Assembly: GCA_905182985.1 (NCBI GenBank)
Contig: CAJJDN010000190.1
Coordinates: 103,324 to 137,130, forward strand
Source of the DNA: Paramecium sonneborni
Taxonomy: Eukaryota > Ciliophora > Oligohymenophorea > Peniculida > Parameciidae
Length of the DNA stretch: 33,807 nucleotides
Direction of reading: 5' to 3'
Part shown: positions 21,465 through 32,250 of the stretch, one piece after another
Numbering within the stretch: the first letter of the stretch is position 1
How the letters are laid out: each line of letters opens with the position of its first letter
Translations under genes and position numbers: made by a program
The notes under the pieces: model-generated
Database searches by the model: none
Told to the model about the DNA's origin: nothing
Seen by the model: the letters and a program-made list of their open reading frames with translations, nothing else

Positions 21465-23240
21465 ATGTTAAATTAATTTACTACACCTTCTAAAATACCT
21501 TAACCTTCCCCTCTTCCTTATAATTAAGAATAATACTTAAATGTTCTTCTTCATGAAAGACTAATTTAATAATAATAAAACTATGGTACTCCTCAAATTA
21601 TTACACCTCCATCTTAATAAACCACTTCCACTTAAATCAATTCTCCCAATTCCAATCAACTAAAACATTAAAAGTATAGTGTTATCTAACAAATTAATTC
21701 TCATGATATGCAAAATCAGTATTCATAAATCATGCAATATTACAAAGAATTAGATATCAATATGCAATAATAAAAATAAGAGAACTATCTTAAATATAAT
21801 CAAATAATCTAAAAAATTGATAACATCTAATAAATTATGGTTCAGAATATCAATTAATTAAATCTTAATCAATATAATGAATATTAATAATTGATACAGC
21901 AATTGTAATAATAAAGATTAGATAATTAAAAACGATACGAAGAATTATTCTAAAATCTTGAATCTCATTAAGTTTAAAATAATTATGACAATTAATTTTA
22001 ATCAAGAGAATTACTATAACATCAAATTATCAAACAATAAAATTAACCAATTACTAATAATATAAATTAAGTTACATCATAATAACATACTTATTAAACC
22101 TATGCATCCAAACCCATAAGTTTTGAACAAAAACTTTTTCCTTAAAAACAATAACATCATTCATAAGATTAAATCAATTATACTTAAATTCATAGTAGAT
22201 CTAATAAGTAATCCTCTCCATAAATTTAAATATCTATAAATAATTTATCTCAAGATAATAATACTTTTGCTATTAATTAGCTCACTCCATTTTTTTAATA
22301 TTCTCCATTAAAACAAAACCATTCTCAAAATGAAAAATAATTAAATCATTCTCCTTCTAATAAATAATTAATTCATAATTAAGTTTAAAATAACATTATT
22401 AAAGAGATTAAATCAACTAGAGAATAAATATCTCCTTCTGTTTATGGAAATAGTCCTAAAAATATTATTAGAGATAATTCTAATTAACATTAAAAGAAAT
22501 AAATATTTGAAAAACCTGTTTTCAAATAAATTAATAAAAAACCATTTTTTCTTCAAAATCCTCAAATTAAAAATTTTGATCATCAAATACCGTAATAATA
22601 AAATTACATCTAGTAATAGTAATAATAATACTATCAAGTCTAATAATCATCTGATGAAAGCATAATAATTGATGAATAAAAAAATTCTTTATTACAATAA
22701 TTAAAAACAGAATATGAAACTAATAGTTCAACATCGAATACTTCTTATTAATTAATAGCTCAATAATTACAATTAATTTATTGTGTGTATTGTGATCAGT
22801 ATATCTCACACTTGTTATCTGATTAACATCTATAAGTTTGCAATTCTTAAAGACCTCAAAGAAGATAAAACGAAAGTTATCTAGATAAATATATAATTTA
22901 TAGAGGAAATGATCTCTTAATCGAAACCTTAGAAGCTAAAAACAAAAGTATTTGTTAAGAAATTTTGAACATCAAATTAATGATGTAATTAGCTCAATTG
23001 TAAAAGTTTGCGATATAAGAGTAAATTTAATTAAAGGAATTTTGCTAAATAGCAATTTTAATATTAGATAGATTGTTGTAAAATCCTAATTCCTCTTAAG
23101 TAATTTAATATTATCAATAAATTTAATAAATATTTAAAGTAATTTATGTGGCACCTTAAATATTTTTTAAGCAATAGGCTAAATTATTGCAAAAATGCCT
23201 TGATCGAATAAAAGAATTATATTAGTTATTTAAAAAATGA
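21465..23240 (+). CDS. Gln/Asn-rich protein with C-terminal C2HC zinc finger (591 aa)
   Basis: One uninterrupted frame of 592 codons under the ciliate code, starting MLNQFTTPSKIPQPSPLPYN. Roughly 400 residues are Gln/Asn/Ser/Pro-rich, with coiled-coil-like pieces (LDINMQQQKQENYLKYNQI, LIQQLQQQRLDNQKRYEELF) and acidic SDESIIIDEQKN before the folded end. A C-x2-C-x11-H-x3-C finger at residues 440-459 (YCVYCDQYISHLLSDQHLQV then C) is followed by a helical tail (AKNKSICQEILNIKLMMQ, QLKEFCQIAILILDRLLQ). C2HC fingers of this spacing occur in protein-binding modules of scaffold and ciliary proteins. The role is unknown, and the low-complexity body may be disordered. Confidence 0.75.
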
Positions 23241-23764
23241 TTAAATATTTTTATTATAAATTTGTTATACAAATTTCGTGATAAATTATATTATTTAGTA
23301 TCATATAATGCTTAATAATTATTGTATATGAATTTAAAGTCATTCTTATTCATTTTTATAAAATGGAAATATATCATAAATTTTGAATATTAGGATTAGA
23401 ATATAATAGAATGATCTATGTTAAAGTTGTAAACTGAGTTTTTGTAAATTGAAGTAAATAGCTATGTATTAAATATAATAATTGAATTTTTTATTTATAA
23501 AATAGTACTATTAAGTAAAATCTTAGTAAATACATTTTTTGATTTAAATTATTCGTGAAATCTAAGTTCAATAGTAGGAGATGTATATAGAATTAAGAAG
23601 GAGAATGAAAAGAATAATAGACTATTAAATTAATAAAGGTTTAGTGGATTAGAGAAGAAATAACTATTGAATAAATTAGTAAATTTAATTGCAAATTAAC
23701 CGTGGGACAATAAACTGAATAAATACTAAATCAATTATATTATAAATTCAAAGATAAAATAATT
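23241..23764. other. Intergenic or 5' region of the Myb gene
   Basis: Mostly AT-rich, but from about 23615 the Myb frame stays open upstream of its first ATG and reads coding-like (WIREEITIEQISKFNCKL, TEQILNQLYYKFKDKII). There is no ATG in that extension before a TGA at about 23612. A second frame over the same bases also looks coding-like (GLEKKQLLNKLVNLIANQPW). An upstream exon joined by a short intron is possible, but I could not place one convincingly. Confidence 0.35.
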
Positions 23765-24502
23765 ATGTCATTATATTAAAACTCATCTTCATCATAACGT
23801 AAGCCATGGACACCTAGTGAAGATAGATTGTTAAATGAATTAAAAAAAAACAAAGAATATAATTGGATTGAAGTTGCCAGAAGAATTGATGGTCGTAATC
23901 CATCTTAATGTTCTTAAAGATGGAAGCGTATCAAAGGATTTAAACTTAGAAGAACTTGGACAAAAGAAGAAGACATTAAATTACTTGAATTAGTTAATAT
24001 TCATGGATTTAATTGGTGTTTAATAAAAACATATTTTGAAAACAGATCTGAAAAATAGGTTAGAGAACATTATCTTAATCAATTGGATCCATAAATTAAT
24101 AATGCCCCTTGGAGTATAGAAGAAGATAAAAAGATTGTTGAACTTTATTAATAAATTGGAGGAAATTGGAGTATAATAACTAAAGAACTAAATTAAAGAT
24201 CTGAGAATAGTGTTAAAAATCGATTTTATTCATGTCTTAGACATAAATATCTTAATGTTAAAAATCTATACTATATAGTACCTGAGAAAAAATAAAAGTT
24301 GAATGAAGAAGAGAGTTAGCAGAATTAAAATTTATAGGAGCAATAAAATATTACTGCAATTTAAGAGCCAATATAATAAACACTAGTTTAATAATAACCT
24401 AATTATGTTTAATTTTATTAGATTCCAATATATATACCTTAACCAATGTTAATGCCTGTATATATTTATCCATAATAATTTCAACTCAATAATCAACAAT
24501 GA
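23765..24502 (+). CDS. Three-repeat (R1R2R3) Myb DNA-binding protein
   Basis: Product of 245 aa starting MSLYQNSSSSQRKPWTPSED. Three Myb/SANT repeats show the classic spacing of aromatic residues, 19 apart: W15, W34, W53; W65, W84, Y103; W116, W135, F154. Recognition-helix stretches are RNPSQCSQRWKRIKG, RSEKQVREHYLNQL and RSENSVKNRFYSCLR. The C-terminus is Gln/Pro-rich (VQFYQIPIYIPQPMLMPVYI), typical of an activation or interaction region. It is probably a nuclear transcription regulator, but targets are unknown. It has no introns as called. The real N-terminus may lie further upstream (see the preceding stretch). Confidence 0.88.
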
Positions 24503-24639
24503 TTATTATTTATTTTATATTTATGTGTACAGCTTCCAAAATATTCAGAACAAATCATTTCTACTCTGATTTTATTAGAAATCTTCATTATAAATCAATA
24601 ATAATAAAGTATTAATTACATTATTTATTAATATTTTTA

Positions 24640-25139
24640 ATGAAATAAATCAAACTAATTGACAATTTATAAGCATTTAGCATTGATTATAAAATTACAG
24701 TCAGACATGCACTTTTTCTCACATATGGAATGTATTTGACATATTAATACTATACAAAAATTAGAACATGTGAAGATGAAATTAGAGAAGTATTATCACA
24801 ATATGTTATCAAAAGGAATTGCTTAATCAAAAATCCTAAATCCATCAATAATATCAATAATTATACAGTAAATCTTATGATGGTATACTTGACTGTACTT
24901 TAGACAAAGGAGATTGGATATTCTCTTTAGAAAATCCTAAGATCAATGAAGTTTTCAACTAAAAACTATCTTTGAATTACAAATATTAAACAATTATGCC
25001 ACTTTATTTTTGTGCAGGTATTGGATTCCCATCATTAACAATTCTATGTTCATATCTATAAAATAAAGATGATAGATTTATTTATGGATTGGCTATTGCA
25101 GCTATATTCAGTGGTGTCAAACTTATTATTAAATTATGA
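24640..25139 (+). CDS. Small membrane protein (157 aa), unknown
   Basis: Starts MKQIKLIDNLQAFSIDYKIT. One 26-nt intron, 24790-24815, joins CEDEIRE to ELLNQKSQIHQQYQQL. Hydrophobic stretches ALFLTYGMYLTY, IMPLYFCAGIGFPSLTILC and FIYGLAIAAIFSGVKLIIKL suggest two or three membrane passes around a soluble loop (SYDGILDCTLDKGDWIFS). No family is recognised; size and layout would suit a small mitochondrial or organellar membrane subunit, but that is a guess. Its TGA overlaps the ATG of the next gene as ATGA. A single fused gene was considered and rejected, because it needs a 53-nt intron or a read-through TGA. Confidence 0.6.
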
Positions 25140-25934
25140 GTTTTATTATTTTTATTTTATATACAGTATATTGTTCATAAAGCACAGGACTTAGAATTGA
25201 TTTAAATGTTGAAATACCTTTATGGTAAAATCAATATGTCATTTTTAATTCAACATCAACTTAAGAAGGAGCAAATCAAGAAATTTATCCACAAAAAAAA
25301 ATTTTAGCAAATTTAGTATTACAAATAATAAAGTTAGAAAAATAATTCACTAGGAGTCTACTCTTAGAAATTTGATTTTCTTGAATTGTTATATGAAGAA
25401 GATGTTGCATGTTATCAATAAAATGTTATGATACTTAGAGATGTTTAAAGTTGCACACAAAGTTGTTCTTTCTAAAAAAGTTATTATGAGTATCTAGGAT
25501 AAAGTAGTGTTTCATAAAACATTTCTAAAAATTCCTCCTATATAATTGATAATACATAATTGCCTTGTGTTAATGGAACATTTTTTAAATTACTTGTCCC
25601 CTGGGTGACAGTTTAAATTTTATTTACCTTTTAAGATTCTTCTTATTTGATTGGAACTATCAGTATTTATTATAATCATTTAAGTTATTGTCTTACTTGT
25701 CACTATTATTACTATTTAAATTATGTCCATTATTGTATTGTACTATAAATTAAGAAAATATAAAAAAAAAATAAAACGTTCTTAAGACAAAAGTATAGCT
25801 AAAAGAAATATTATTATGAGAAGTGATTATCAAGTAAATATATAAAAAAGTATATTAAATAGGAAAGTAATGAAGAACAATCTCTATCACTTTAAGAAAT
25901 CAAGAGCTAATAAATTTCTTATTTTTAGAGTTGA
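25136..25934 (+). CDS. Signal-peptide type I membrane protein, Cys-containing ectodomain (241 aa)
   Basis: Begins with a likely signal peptide (MSFIIFILYTVYCSQST). An ectodomain with several Cys follows (EEDVACYQQNVMILRDVQSC, TQSCSFQKSYYEYLG, QLPCVNGTFF). A transmembrane helix comes next (TIIVLLVTIITIQIMSIIVL) with a basic stop-transfer (YYKLRKYKKKIKRS) and a short cytosolic tail ending KSQQISYFQS. Three introns keep the frame: 25316-25337 (22 nt), 25663-25684 (22 nt) and 25834-25862 (29 nt); the second is required to expose the hydrophobic helix. No family match. It is probably a surface or endomembrane protein. Start choice rests on the signal peptide and overlaps the upstream stop by 4 bp. 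Confidence 0.65.
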
Positions 25935-26086
25935 AATTTATTCACATTAATATAAGATTAAATCTATTCATATAAACATTTTTATGCTTTGTAATAAAAT
26001 TATTAGTAAAAATATAAAGTAGACTTTTTTTAAAAAAAAGAATTGCTAAAAGAAACATTAAAATCTAATATAATATTTTTATCTTT

Positions 26087-26560
26087 TCAATTAGATGTTG
26101 AATAGCCCCCTTTTAACCTTTCTGCCATATGAACTGTTGATTCTTTTTGTATATTATAATCATTCAATCTAAGCTAATCCTCTAAGACCTTACCTGCAAA
26201 TATCAATCTTTATTATTAAGGTGGTATTCCAGTTTTTTCATAAACCAAATATTTAAAATCTTTAATTGTTATTTCGTATTCTGCTGTTATTGTAATAGTT
26301 CTGCCTGACATTGTTTTCACAAATAGTTAACCTCCTCCTTTTAATCTTAATAATAAATTCAAAAATGAATTATTTGTGATTCCATACTATGAGAGAGTTT
26401 GATTATCCTTTAATTCACATTATCCAAAAAGAATTCTCTATTGATTATAAGGAATCCCTTCAGTATCTTATATTTTTATTTTAACACTTTCAATATTATC
26501 CTATGAATCACAAGTAAGAGTGATAGTTCTTCCTGTAAGGGTTGTAAGAAAAATTTACAT
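26087..26560 (-). CDS. Diverged di-ubiquitin-like protein (157 aa)
   Basis: Two head-to-tail ubiquitin units on one frame without introns. Unit 1: MQIFLTTLTGRTITL ... EGIPYNQQRILFGQCELKD ... RLKGGG. Unit 2: QLFVKTMSGRTITI ... KTGIPPQQQRLIFAGKVLED ... DYNIQKESTVHMAERLKGG, then a five-residue tail YSTSN. Canonical ubiquitin is almost invariant, so the divergence is striking. Unit 1 has lost K48 (now Cys) and K63 (now Asn), and carries three glycines at the junction. Unit 2 keeps K48, K63 and I44 but changes V70 to Ala and L71 to Glu. GG at both unit ends could still allow processing by deubiquitinases. It may be a specialised ubiquitin-like modifier or a copy losing function. No BIL (intein-like) domain is next to it. 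Confidence 0.88.
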
Positions 26561-26747
26561 TTGTTTTTCTATTAGATTAAAAAAAAAAAATATTAAATAA
26601 CAATTAAAGCTCTAAACTAACTTGAATTAAGAAAACAATTATTATTCAAAATTTTATGAATATATTTCTATGAACATTGACAAAATAACCTCTTATCAAT
26701 TTGATTTTATATTTTAAAATGTTTAGGTATTATTTGTATTTAAAAAT

Positions 26748-27917
26748 ATGTTCGAACAAGGGATTAGTAATAGCGATATATTATTTTAGAAATCTCTAAG
26801 ATCAGGAAACAAATTAGCAAAACTAACAAAGAAGAATTATCAATATCAATATCATGAAGGTAATTTGATTACAAAATAGTTGTCTCAAATTGTATTTGAT
26901 ATGCAAAATAAAAATGATTCTTTTGATCTTGCTATCTAACTTTTAACAGAAGAAACAAGCTTATTAAAATAACATCTCTCTTTTTAGGTGTTTATTCCTC
27001 AAATCAAAACATAAATAGGAGAAAAAATATTAAAAGACAATAATCTATGGATCATTATTTTAGTTGTGTTTCATTCTTTATGTAAAATAAAATCTAAATA
27101 CTCTGAATTTATATCAAGCAACATTCTAAATACTATGTAAAAAATATATTAAGATGATTCCATTCTAAAATCAATTCAATCCTAGGCATTTCGGATTATT
27201 TCAAAATCTGAACAATAAACACTTAATTAATCTGAATCAATTTATATCAAAGAACAATTCAAACTTGAATTTTAAGAGAATAAAGAAAACTATTAGAGTA
27301 ATAGTAATTTTAAATAGTTATAAATTATAAATTAAATTGCATCTATTAAAGAGTAAGAAAACATAAAATCTAATGAAAAGCTCACAAACTAAATTGATGA
27401 TTCGACATAGTAATTTTCAGACCTTAATAATGATACTATTTAAAATTAAGAAATAGAAGTTCCATAAGTTGATTTAATAATTAATGAATAAGTCAAAAAA
27501 TTAGAAGAAGAACTAAAAATATAACATGAATAGTCAAATCATAATCAAAGATAATTATTAACAGAAAAGCTTTTTTCTCATTTTGGTTTCAAGGCTTGGA
27601 GAAGCGAATAAAAGCAAATAAGACCAAATCCTATTTAATTGAAAATGAGAGGAATCAGATTATTAGATGGATTAGACTCTAGAGAACTTTAAACCAATTA
27701 TATCGCAAAAGCTGATATGATTTTAGTTTCTAATCTAAATGATAATGGGTTACATTCAATTGTTTAAGTATAGATTTGTTAATTTATAATATTAAGTTAT
27801 CCAAAAATAATTCCTAAGAACTATTAGACTGGGGACTCTATGCTATCATTTAATTAAGCGATTAAAATTGCACTAGCAAATAATATTTTGAAGATATGTA
27901 ATATTATAAATAATTGA
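26748..27917 (+). CDS. Hypothetical protein with coiled-coil middle (389 aa)
   Basis: Intronless frame of 390 codons starting MFEQGISNSDILFQKSLRSG, 187 bp from the divergent di-ubiquitin gene. The N-terminal third is helical with one hydrophobic stretch (LWIIILVVFHSLCKIKSK). The middle is charged and Gln/Asn/Glu-rich, probably coiled (EQFKLEFQENKENYQSNSN, NEQVKKLEEELKIQHEQS). The C-terminal third is more globular (LFSHFGFKAWRSEQKQIR, MRGIRLLDGLDSRELQTNYI, GLHSIVQVQICQFIILSYP). No recognised family. Composition and length support a real gene; function is unknown. Confidence 0.65.
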
Positions 27918-28169
27918 TTTCTTTTAAATTTAGATAGGAAAAGCAAATTTATATACCTTTTGGTAAATATGAGTTAATTTGAATTTATACTTAAAAAATA
28001 GAATGTATATTTATTATGTTTTGATAAGTATGATGATATGAAAAAATATAAATTCAGCCGAAGGAAAGCAAAATGATAATCATTACAATCATTTCTTAAA
28101 AGTTATACATCATCATAAAGGATGATTTCTACCCTAGATTAATAAGTTAATTGATTGATTCTTAATTTT

Positions 28170-29407
28170 ATGGGTTAAGAATTTTAAAATATGTAAAATA
28201 TTAAAAGGCAAAAATCTATTTTTGATTAAACATTTAGTTAAAGAGCAACAACCACAGCAGAATCAAGAAGGATTTGTAAAATGCCTACACAAATAATTGA
28301 TTTCAAAAAATAATTTGAAACCTATCTATCTGGATAAACAACATGTGTAGATATTATAAAATATAACAACAGTTTGCCAACAAAAAAATGTAGAAATGTA
28401 TAATTTTTTATAATATTTAGAGTCTTATCACCAAAAGGAAGACGCTTTATGTTGCAAATACAATGACATAATAAGAACCAATAATCGATTACAACGACAT
28501 CAAAGAATTTATTGTTGATCATGATTAAAACTACACTGAAATCAAGAAAACTCTTAATACTTAAGCATCTTTACCAGAACGTAAATCATCTAAATAAGGA
28601 TTGAGAACTTACATTAAAAGTGATTATTAGGAAAATAAACGATTAAATCATTTGAATCTAATAGCAGAAGATTATCGATCACGAATTAGAAATAATAATT
28701 TAGTATCAAGTCCTGATCATTTAAGTACAAAATTTTTTGATTGTAGTTTATAAGAATAAAATAAAAGCTAGAACAAAAAATATGGCATTAATAAGGTATT
28801 AATTAAATGCTCATTAGACCTAAATTGGATTCAGCAAACATTCAATTTCGAATTAAATAGTTAAAAATTGAAAATGGAATGAAACAGACATTAGTAGATG
28901 TATATTAGAAAGTAAACATAACAAATAAAAAATATAAGTTATTTAGAGCCACATCTGATCATTTTTTAGATGCTTTAAATTTAAATTGCAATGTCAAAAC
29001 TTCTGAATTACACAAAATGGGAGATTTGGATTTCTATGAGTAATCTATATAAAAAATCAAATTTAGTTTAAATGGCAATAAAAATTTTATTATGTCAGAA
29101 AGACAGACTAAAAAGCCTTTATAATTAAATGGAAATTTAAAATAGTTGAAACATAATAAAAATTGTCCTACAAATCAAGATAATGATTGCGTCTTAGATG
29201 AATCTATCATTTCAGAAACAGAAGGTTTTCTTCTCCTAATATATAAAAGCTAAATTAAATATATGTTATGGTCTAAGCAAAGATTTCTAGAAAAAAATGA
29301 TGAATCGTAATGAAAATCCAAATAAAATAGTAAATATTATATCTAAAATTGACTAAATAAGAGATAACATCTACTAAGTCAATAAAAATAAATTATATTG
29401 TGATTGA
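28170..29407 (+). CDS. Hypothetical protein with four tiny introns (381 aa)
   Basis: The start at 28170 (MGQEFQNMQNIKRQKSIFDQ) is the first ATG after a stop; 28191 is an alternative. Introns at 28398-28420 (23 nt), 28725-28746 (22 nt), 28796-28817 (22 nt) and 29225-29249 (25 nt) give one frame that is an exact multiple of three. The product is basic and Asn/Lys-rich. Notable segments are ESRRICKMPTQIIDFKKQFE, KEFIVDHDQNYTEIKKTL, LRTYIKSDYQENKRLNHLN, IRPKLDSANIQFRIKQLKIE and LNICYGLSKDFQKKMMNRNE at the end. No recognised domain, signal peptide or membrane span. Confidence 0.6.
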
Positions 29408-30417
29408 TTTTAAATTACTTTTTCATTTATAAGCAATATCTCCTTTGATTTTATCATAATTAATTATTAGAATTTAATTAAGGTCTAAATAGAATTTGTA
29501 GCAAATTTTTGCACCATTTTAATTGAACCAACAACAATAAAATTTAAACATAAGTATAAAACATTTTTTTTTTAAGATCAAATACTTTTTTTTACTTATT
29601 GCTTCTTCTTTCCCAAACATTTATTTCCCATCTGCAACCATTTCTTAAATGATTAACAATATATATAAACTAAATATTTGTATAGAGGCATATCGCTAAA
29701 TAAATTCTCCAATAATTTTTGAATTTCCCTATTATCTGTGTTATATAAAATTTTAAACAAAAAAAACATCAAATTCTTAAATATAATCTATTATATTTTA
29801 AAACCTCTTATTCAATTCTATATTAATTACTAGCTTTTTCTTATTGTTCCTAATAAAGCAATGTTTTAATTCTTTCAGGCAGTTTTTAATTTAACAATTC
29901 AAATAATTTAATCGTATATCTATATTTCGATATTTATTTACTTTGAATTTTGAAACCATGGAAAGTTGTATAAAAATAATTAGATAAAAGGAGGAATAAG
30001 ATCTAACTTTGATAGACATTGATGAAACAACAAAAGGAAAGCCAAAAAGACCCAATTCTTTAATTAAAGTGTTAAACACTCTTAGGATTTTGATATTTTT
30101 AGTGTCTAAATGAATAAATTTCAAATTACTAAAAAGGATTTCCAAACTACAAATAAAATCAAAATTAATGACTAAAAAAGCTTAACAATTGTAATCAATA
30201 TCGCCAAAAATATTAGCAAAATGAATATATAGCTTGGCCTCCTTATTTTAAATCTATGATCTTGATTATAGTGTTTTGCTATATCTCTAAAAAAGATCTA
30301 TATTTTTATCAATATGGGATTTTCATCTAAACTGTCTAAAGAAAACCTTGTAATGAATTAATCAAAAATATTATTCATTAATTATTAATAATACTAATGG
30401 ATTAAAATTATCATTAA
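29408..30417. other. Largely non-coding stretch with one small candidate ORF
   Basis: A + strand frame at 29958-30113 (51 aa, MESCIKIIRQKEEQDLTLID, later ETTKGKPKRPN) has coding-like composition and ends in a hydrophobic segment (LRILIFLVSK). The minus strand of about 29454-30320 is open for about 290 codons without TGA, but it lacks an early ATG and has the Phe/Ile/Leu bias expected of AT-rich antisense. I do not call a gene; a fragment of a decayed gene is possible. Confidence 0.35.
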
Positions 30418-31686
30418 ATGCCATCCATACAAAAGTTTTAGAAAGAAAAATTCATAACTTTATTGTTGTCAGAAAACTATGATGAGTATCTTAATGGCCT
30501 TGAATATTTTAAGTAATTTTTGGATTTACAAGATTCAGAATTAGAATACTCAATAAAAATAATCATAAAGAAATAATTGATTCCAAGAATTTTATTTAAT
30601 TTAGAATGGTCATGCTGCCTCTATTAAATGGATGTTCTCAAGTAGATAAATTTTATTTAAGAAATGCTAAAGAAATATAATTTCCAAAATTCCTTCATCA
30701 AAAATGGCTTAATGCATACTCTCATAAAAATAATTTAATTAAAAAATAAAAATTATGATAACGTAATTATAAGGTTTCTTGTTATGATTCTACATTCAAT
30801 TCAGAATAAGTATAAATAGGATATTTAAAATCAAATAATAATCTTTGTTGGAGTTTAGAAAGTGATGTAAATGATTGAATATTAACCTCACTAAACTATT
30901 AAAATTAAATAAATTGCTTTGCTCTGCAACTTGTAAGACTAGAATTATTTTAAGGAAAAAAAGATTTTTATAGAAGAACTTTGTTAAATTTTACTAAAAG
31001 AACCAAATTAATCAGGGTAATTTATAGTAGCTGTAGAATTAATATCTGACATTATTGTATTTGATAGGATCAAACAATTAATATTGGAAAAGAATGTTCT
31101 GTAACCAATGATTGAGGCTATTCCTAACTGGATTTTAAAGTATCGATCTGTCTTAGACAGTATTTTAAAGATATGCTTAGAATTCATTATGTTCAATAAT
31201 ATTGTTAAACAACTTATTGTAACAAAAGGTTTGTTAAAACATTTAGGGGCTCTGATATAAAGCTAATTTTATGGAGTAAGATCTTATTCCTATTTGATAG
31301 TCCAATAATTAGCTAAAGATAAAATAATGGTTGAAAGATTATTTTTGAATTCAATAATAGATATTTTGCTAGAATAATATTTAAAAAATTAAAAATCTTT
31401 TGAGTTGATTTCACTTTTAACAATTATATTCGAATAAAGTATCAATATGTTTTCTAAATATTGCAAAAATAGGTCAAATGAATTTATATAAGCATTTCTA
31501 AGTACTTTTTTGAGCTTTTAAGAACTAGAAATATCTAAGATTTAATTTAAGTTAATTAAAATCCTTAAGGATTAAGAATTATTTTAATTTGAAATATAAC
31601 AGTATTTTCTTGAACACAAAGTTATAATAAATGAAAGAATGCGATAATTTAATTTTTTTGATAGTGAGCTGTAAAAATTTATATGA
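30418..31686 (+). CDS. All-helical (ARM/HEAT-like) protein (422 aa)
   Basis: Intronless frame from ATG 30418 to TGA 31684-31686, starting MPSIQKFQKEKFITLLLSEN. The sequence is a succession of amphipathic helices about 40 residues apart, rich in Leu, Ile, Lys and Glu (FIKNGLMHTLIKIIQLKNKN, VIIRFLVMILHSIQNKYKQ, QFIVAVELISDIIVFDRIKQ, LDSILKICLEFIMFNNIVKQ, LLKHLGALIQSQFYGVRSYS). This layout recalls armadillo or HEAT solenoids used in protein binding. I cannot assign a specific family such as importin alpha. No membrane segment. Confidence 0.65.
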
Positions 31687-31967
31687 ATAAACTTATTGAA
31701 AATTTTCTATTATTATTTATGATTAATAAGATTAAAAAAATAACTTCTAACAGTAAATTATGTTTAATTAATTATTTAGATTTATTCCTAAGATTAAAAA
31801 TTATTATCTACTAAATTAAATTTAGATGATATATTTGTAATAAATATAAATTATCAATTTAGAGTATGTTATTTTATTAAAATTTCTTAAGAATCATTAA
31901 ATATTTTAACAATGAAATTATATTTAAACATTAAATTTAACATTTGAGATATAAATCAATATTCATC
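31687..31967. other. AT-rich spacer before the GC-rich island
   Basis: Low-complexity AT DNA following the helical-protein gene. No coding-like frame and no repeat of note. The composition changes abruptly at its right edge. Confidence 0.45.
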
Positions 31968-32220
31968 TTCTACAAGGCGACCATCACTGGAAGCATATAG
32001 TCACTTTCACTCTTCTTTCTAGACTACCTTGTCTGTGGGCCCTCTTTTTTGGACAAACAGCGGTGTTGATCTAAAACCCACCTTCCCGAGCGTAAACATG
32101 GGTGTGAGACATGGAAGTCCCCCATTAACCATTGAGGTTCCTCGTCCGAGTGTCGGACCATGCCATACTCAGGCTCTAGGAGGCCATAGGTGTGTGGGGG
32201 GCGGCGCAGAATGAACCATA
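31968..32220. other. GC-rich, CpG-containing island of unknown origin
   Basis: In a surrounding sequence that is overwhelmingly A+T, about 250 bp switch abruptly to near-equal base composition: I count 123 G+C among the 240 bases of 31981-32220, rising to 58% in the last 60. It contains several CpGs (CCCGAGCG, CTCGTCCGAG, GCGGCGC) that are rare elsewhere in the window. Short self-complementary bits are present (CCGAGTGTCGG, GAGGTTCCTC). I recognise no rRNA, tRNA, snRNA, SRP or RNase P signature. A + strand frame at 32029-32214 is open in both codes but does not resemble a known protein. Possible explanations are a structured RNA gene, an inserted foreign or repetitive element, or an assembly chimera. 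Confidence 0.7.
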
Positions 32221-32250
32221 AGCAAATATTTAAATTCTATCCTATCTAAA

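Noticed and set aside
24640..25934. One fused gene spanning both membrane-protein frames
   Set aside because: It would need a 53-nt intron, twice the size of every other intron here, or read-through of TGA. The second frame starts with a good signal peptide at its own ATG.
28810..29407. Separate gene starting at an ATG inside 28796-28817 (MLIRPKLDS...)
   Set aside because: Two 22-nt introns join this part cleanly to the upstream frame, and the ATG then falls within an intron.
29454..30320. A TGA-free minus-strand frame of about 290 codons
   Set aside because: It has no early ATG, is dominated by Phe/Ile/Leu/Asn as expected from AT-rich antisense, and overlaps a + strand piece with better coding composition. 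With a single stop codon, long chance frames are common.
32029..32214. 61-aa frame in the GC-rich island as a protein gene
   Set aside because: It has no similarity I can recognise. GC-rich DNA has few stops, so an open frame there is not evidence of coding.
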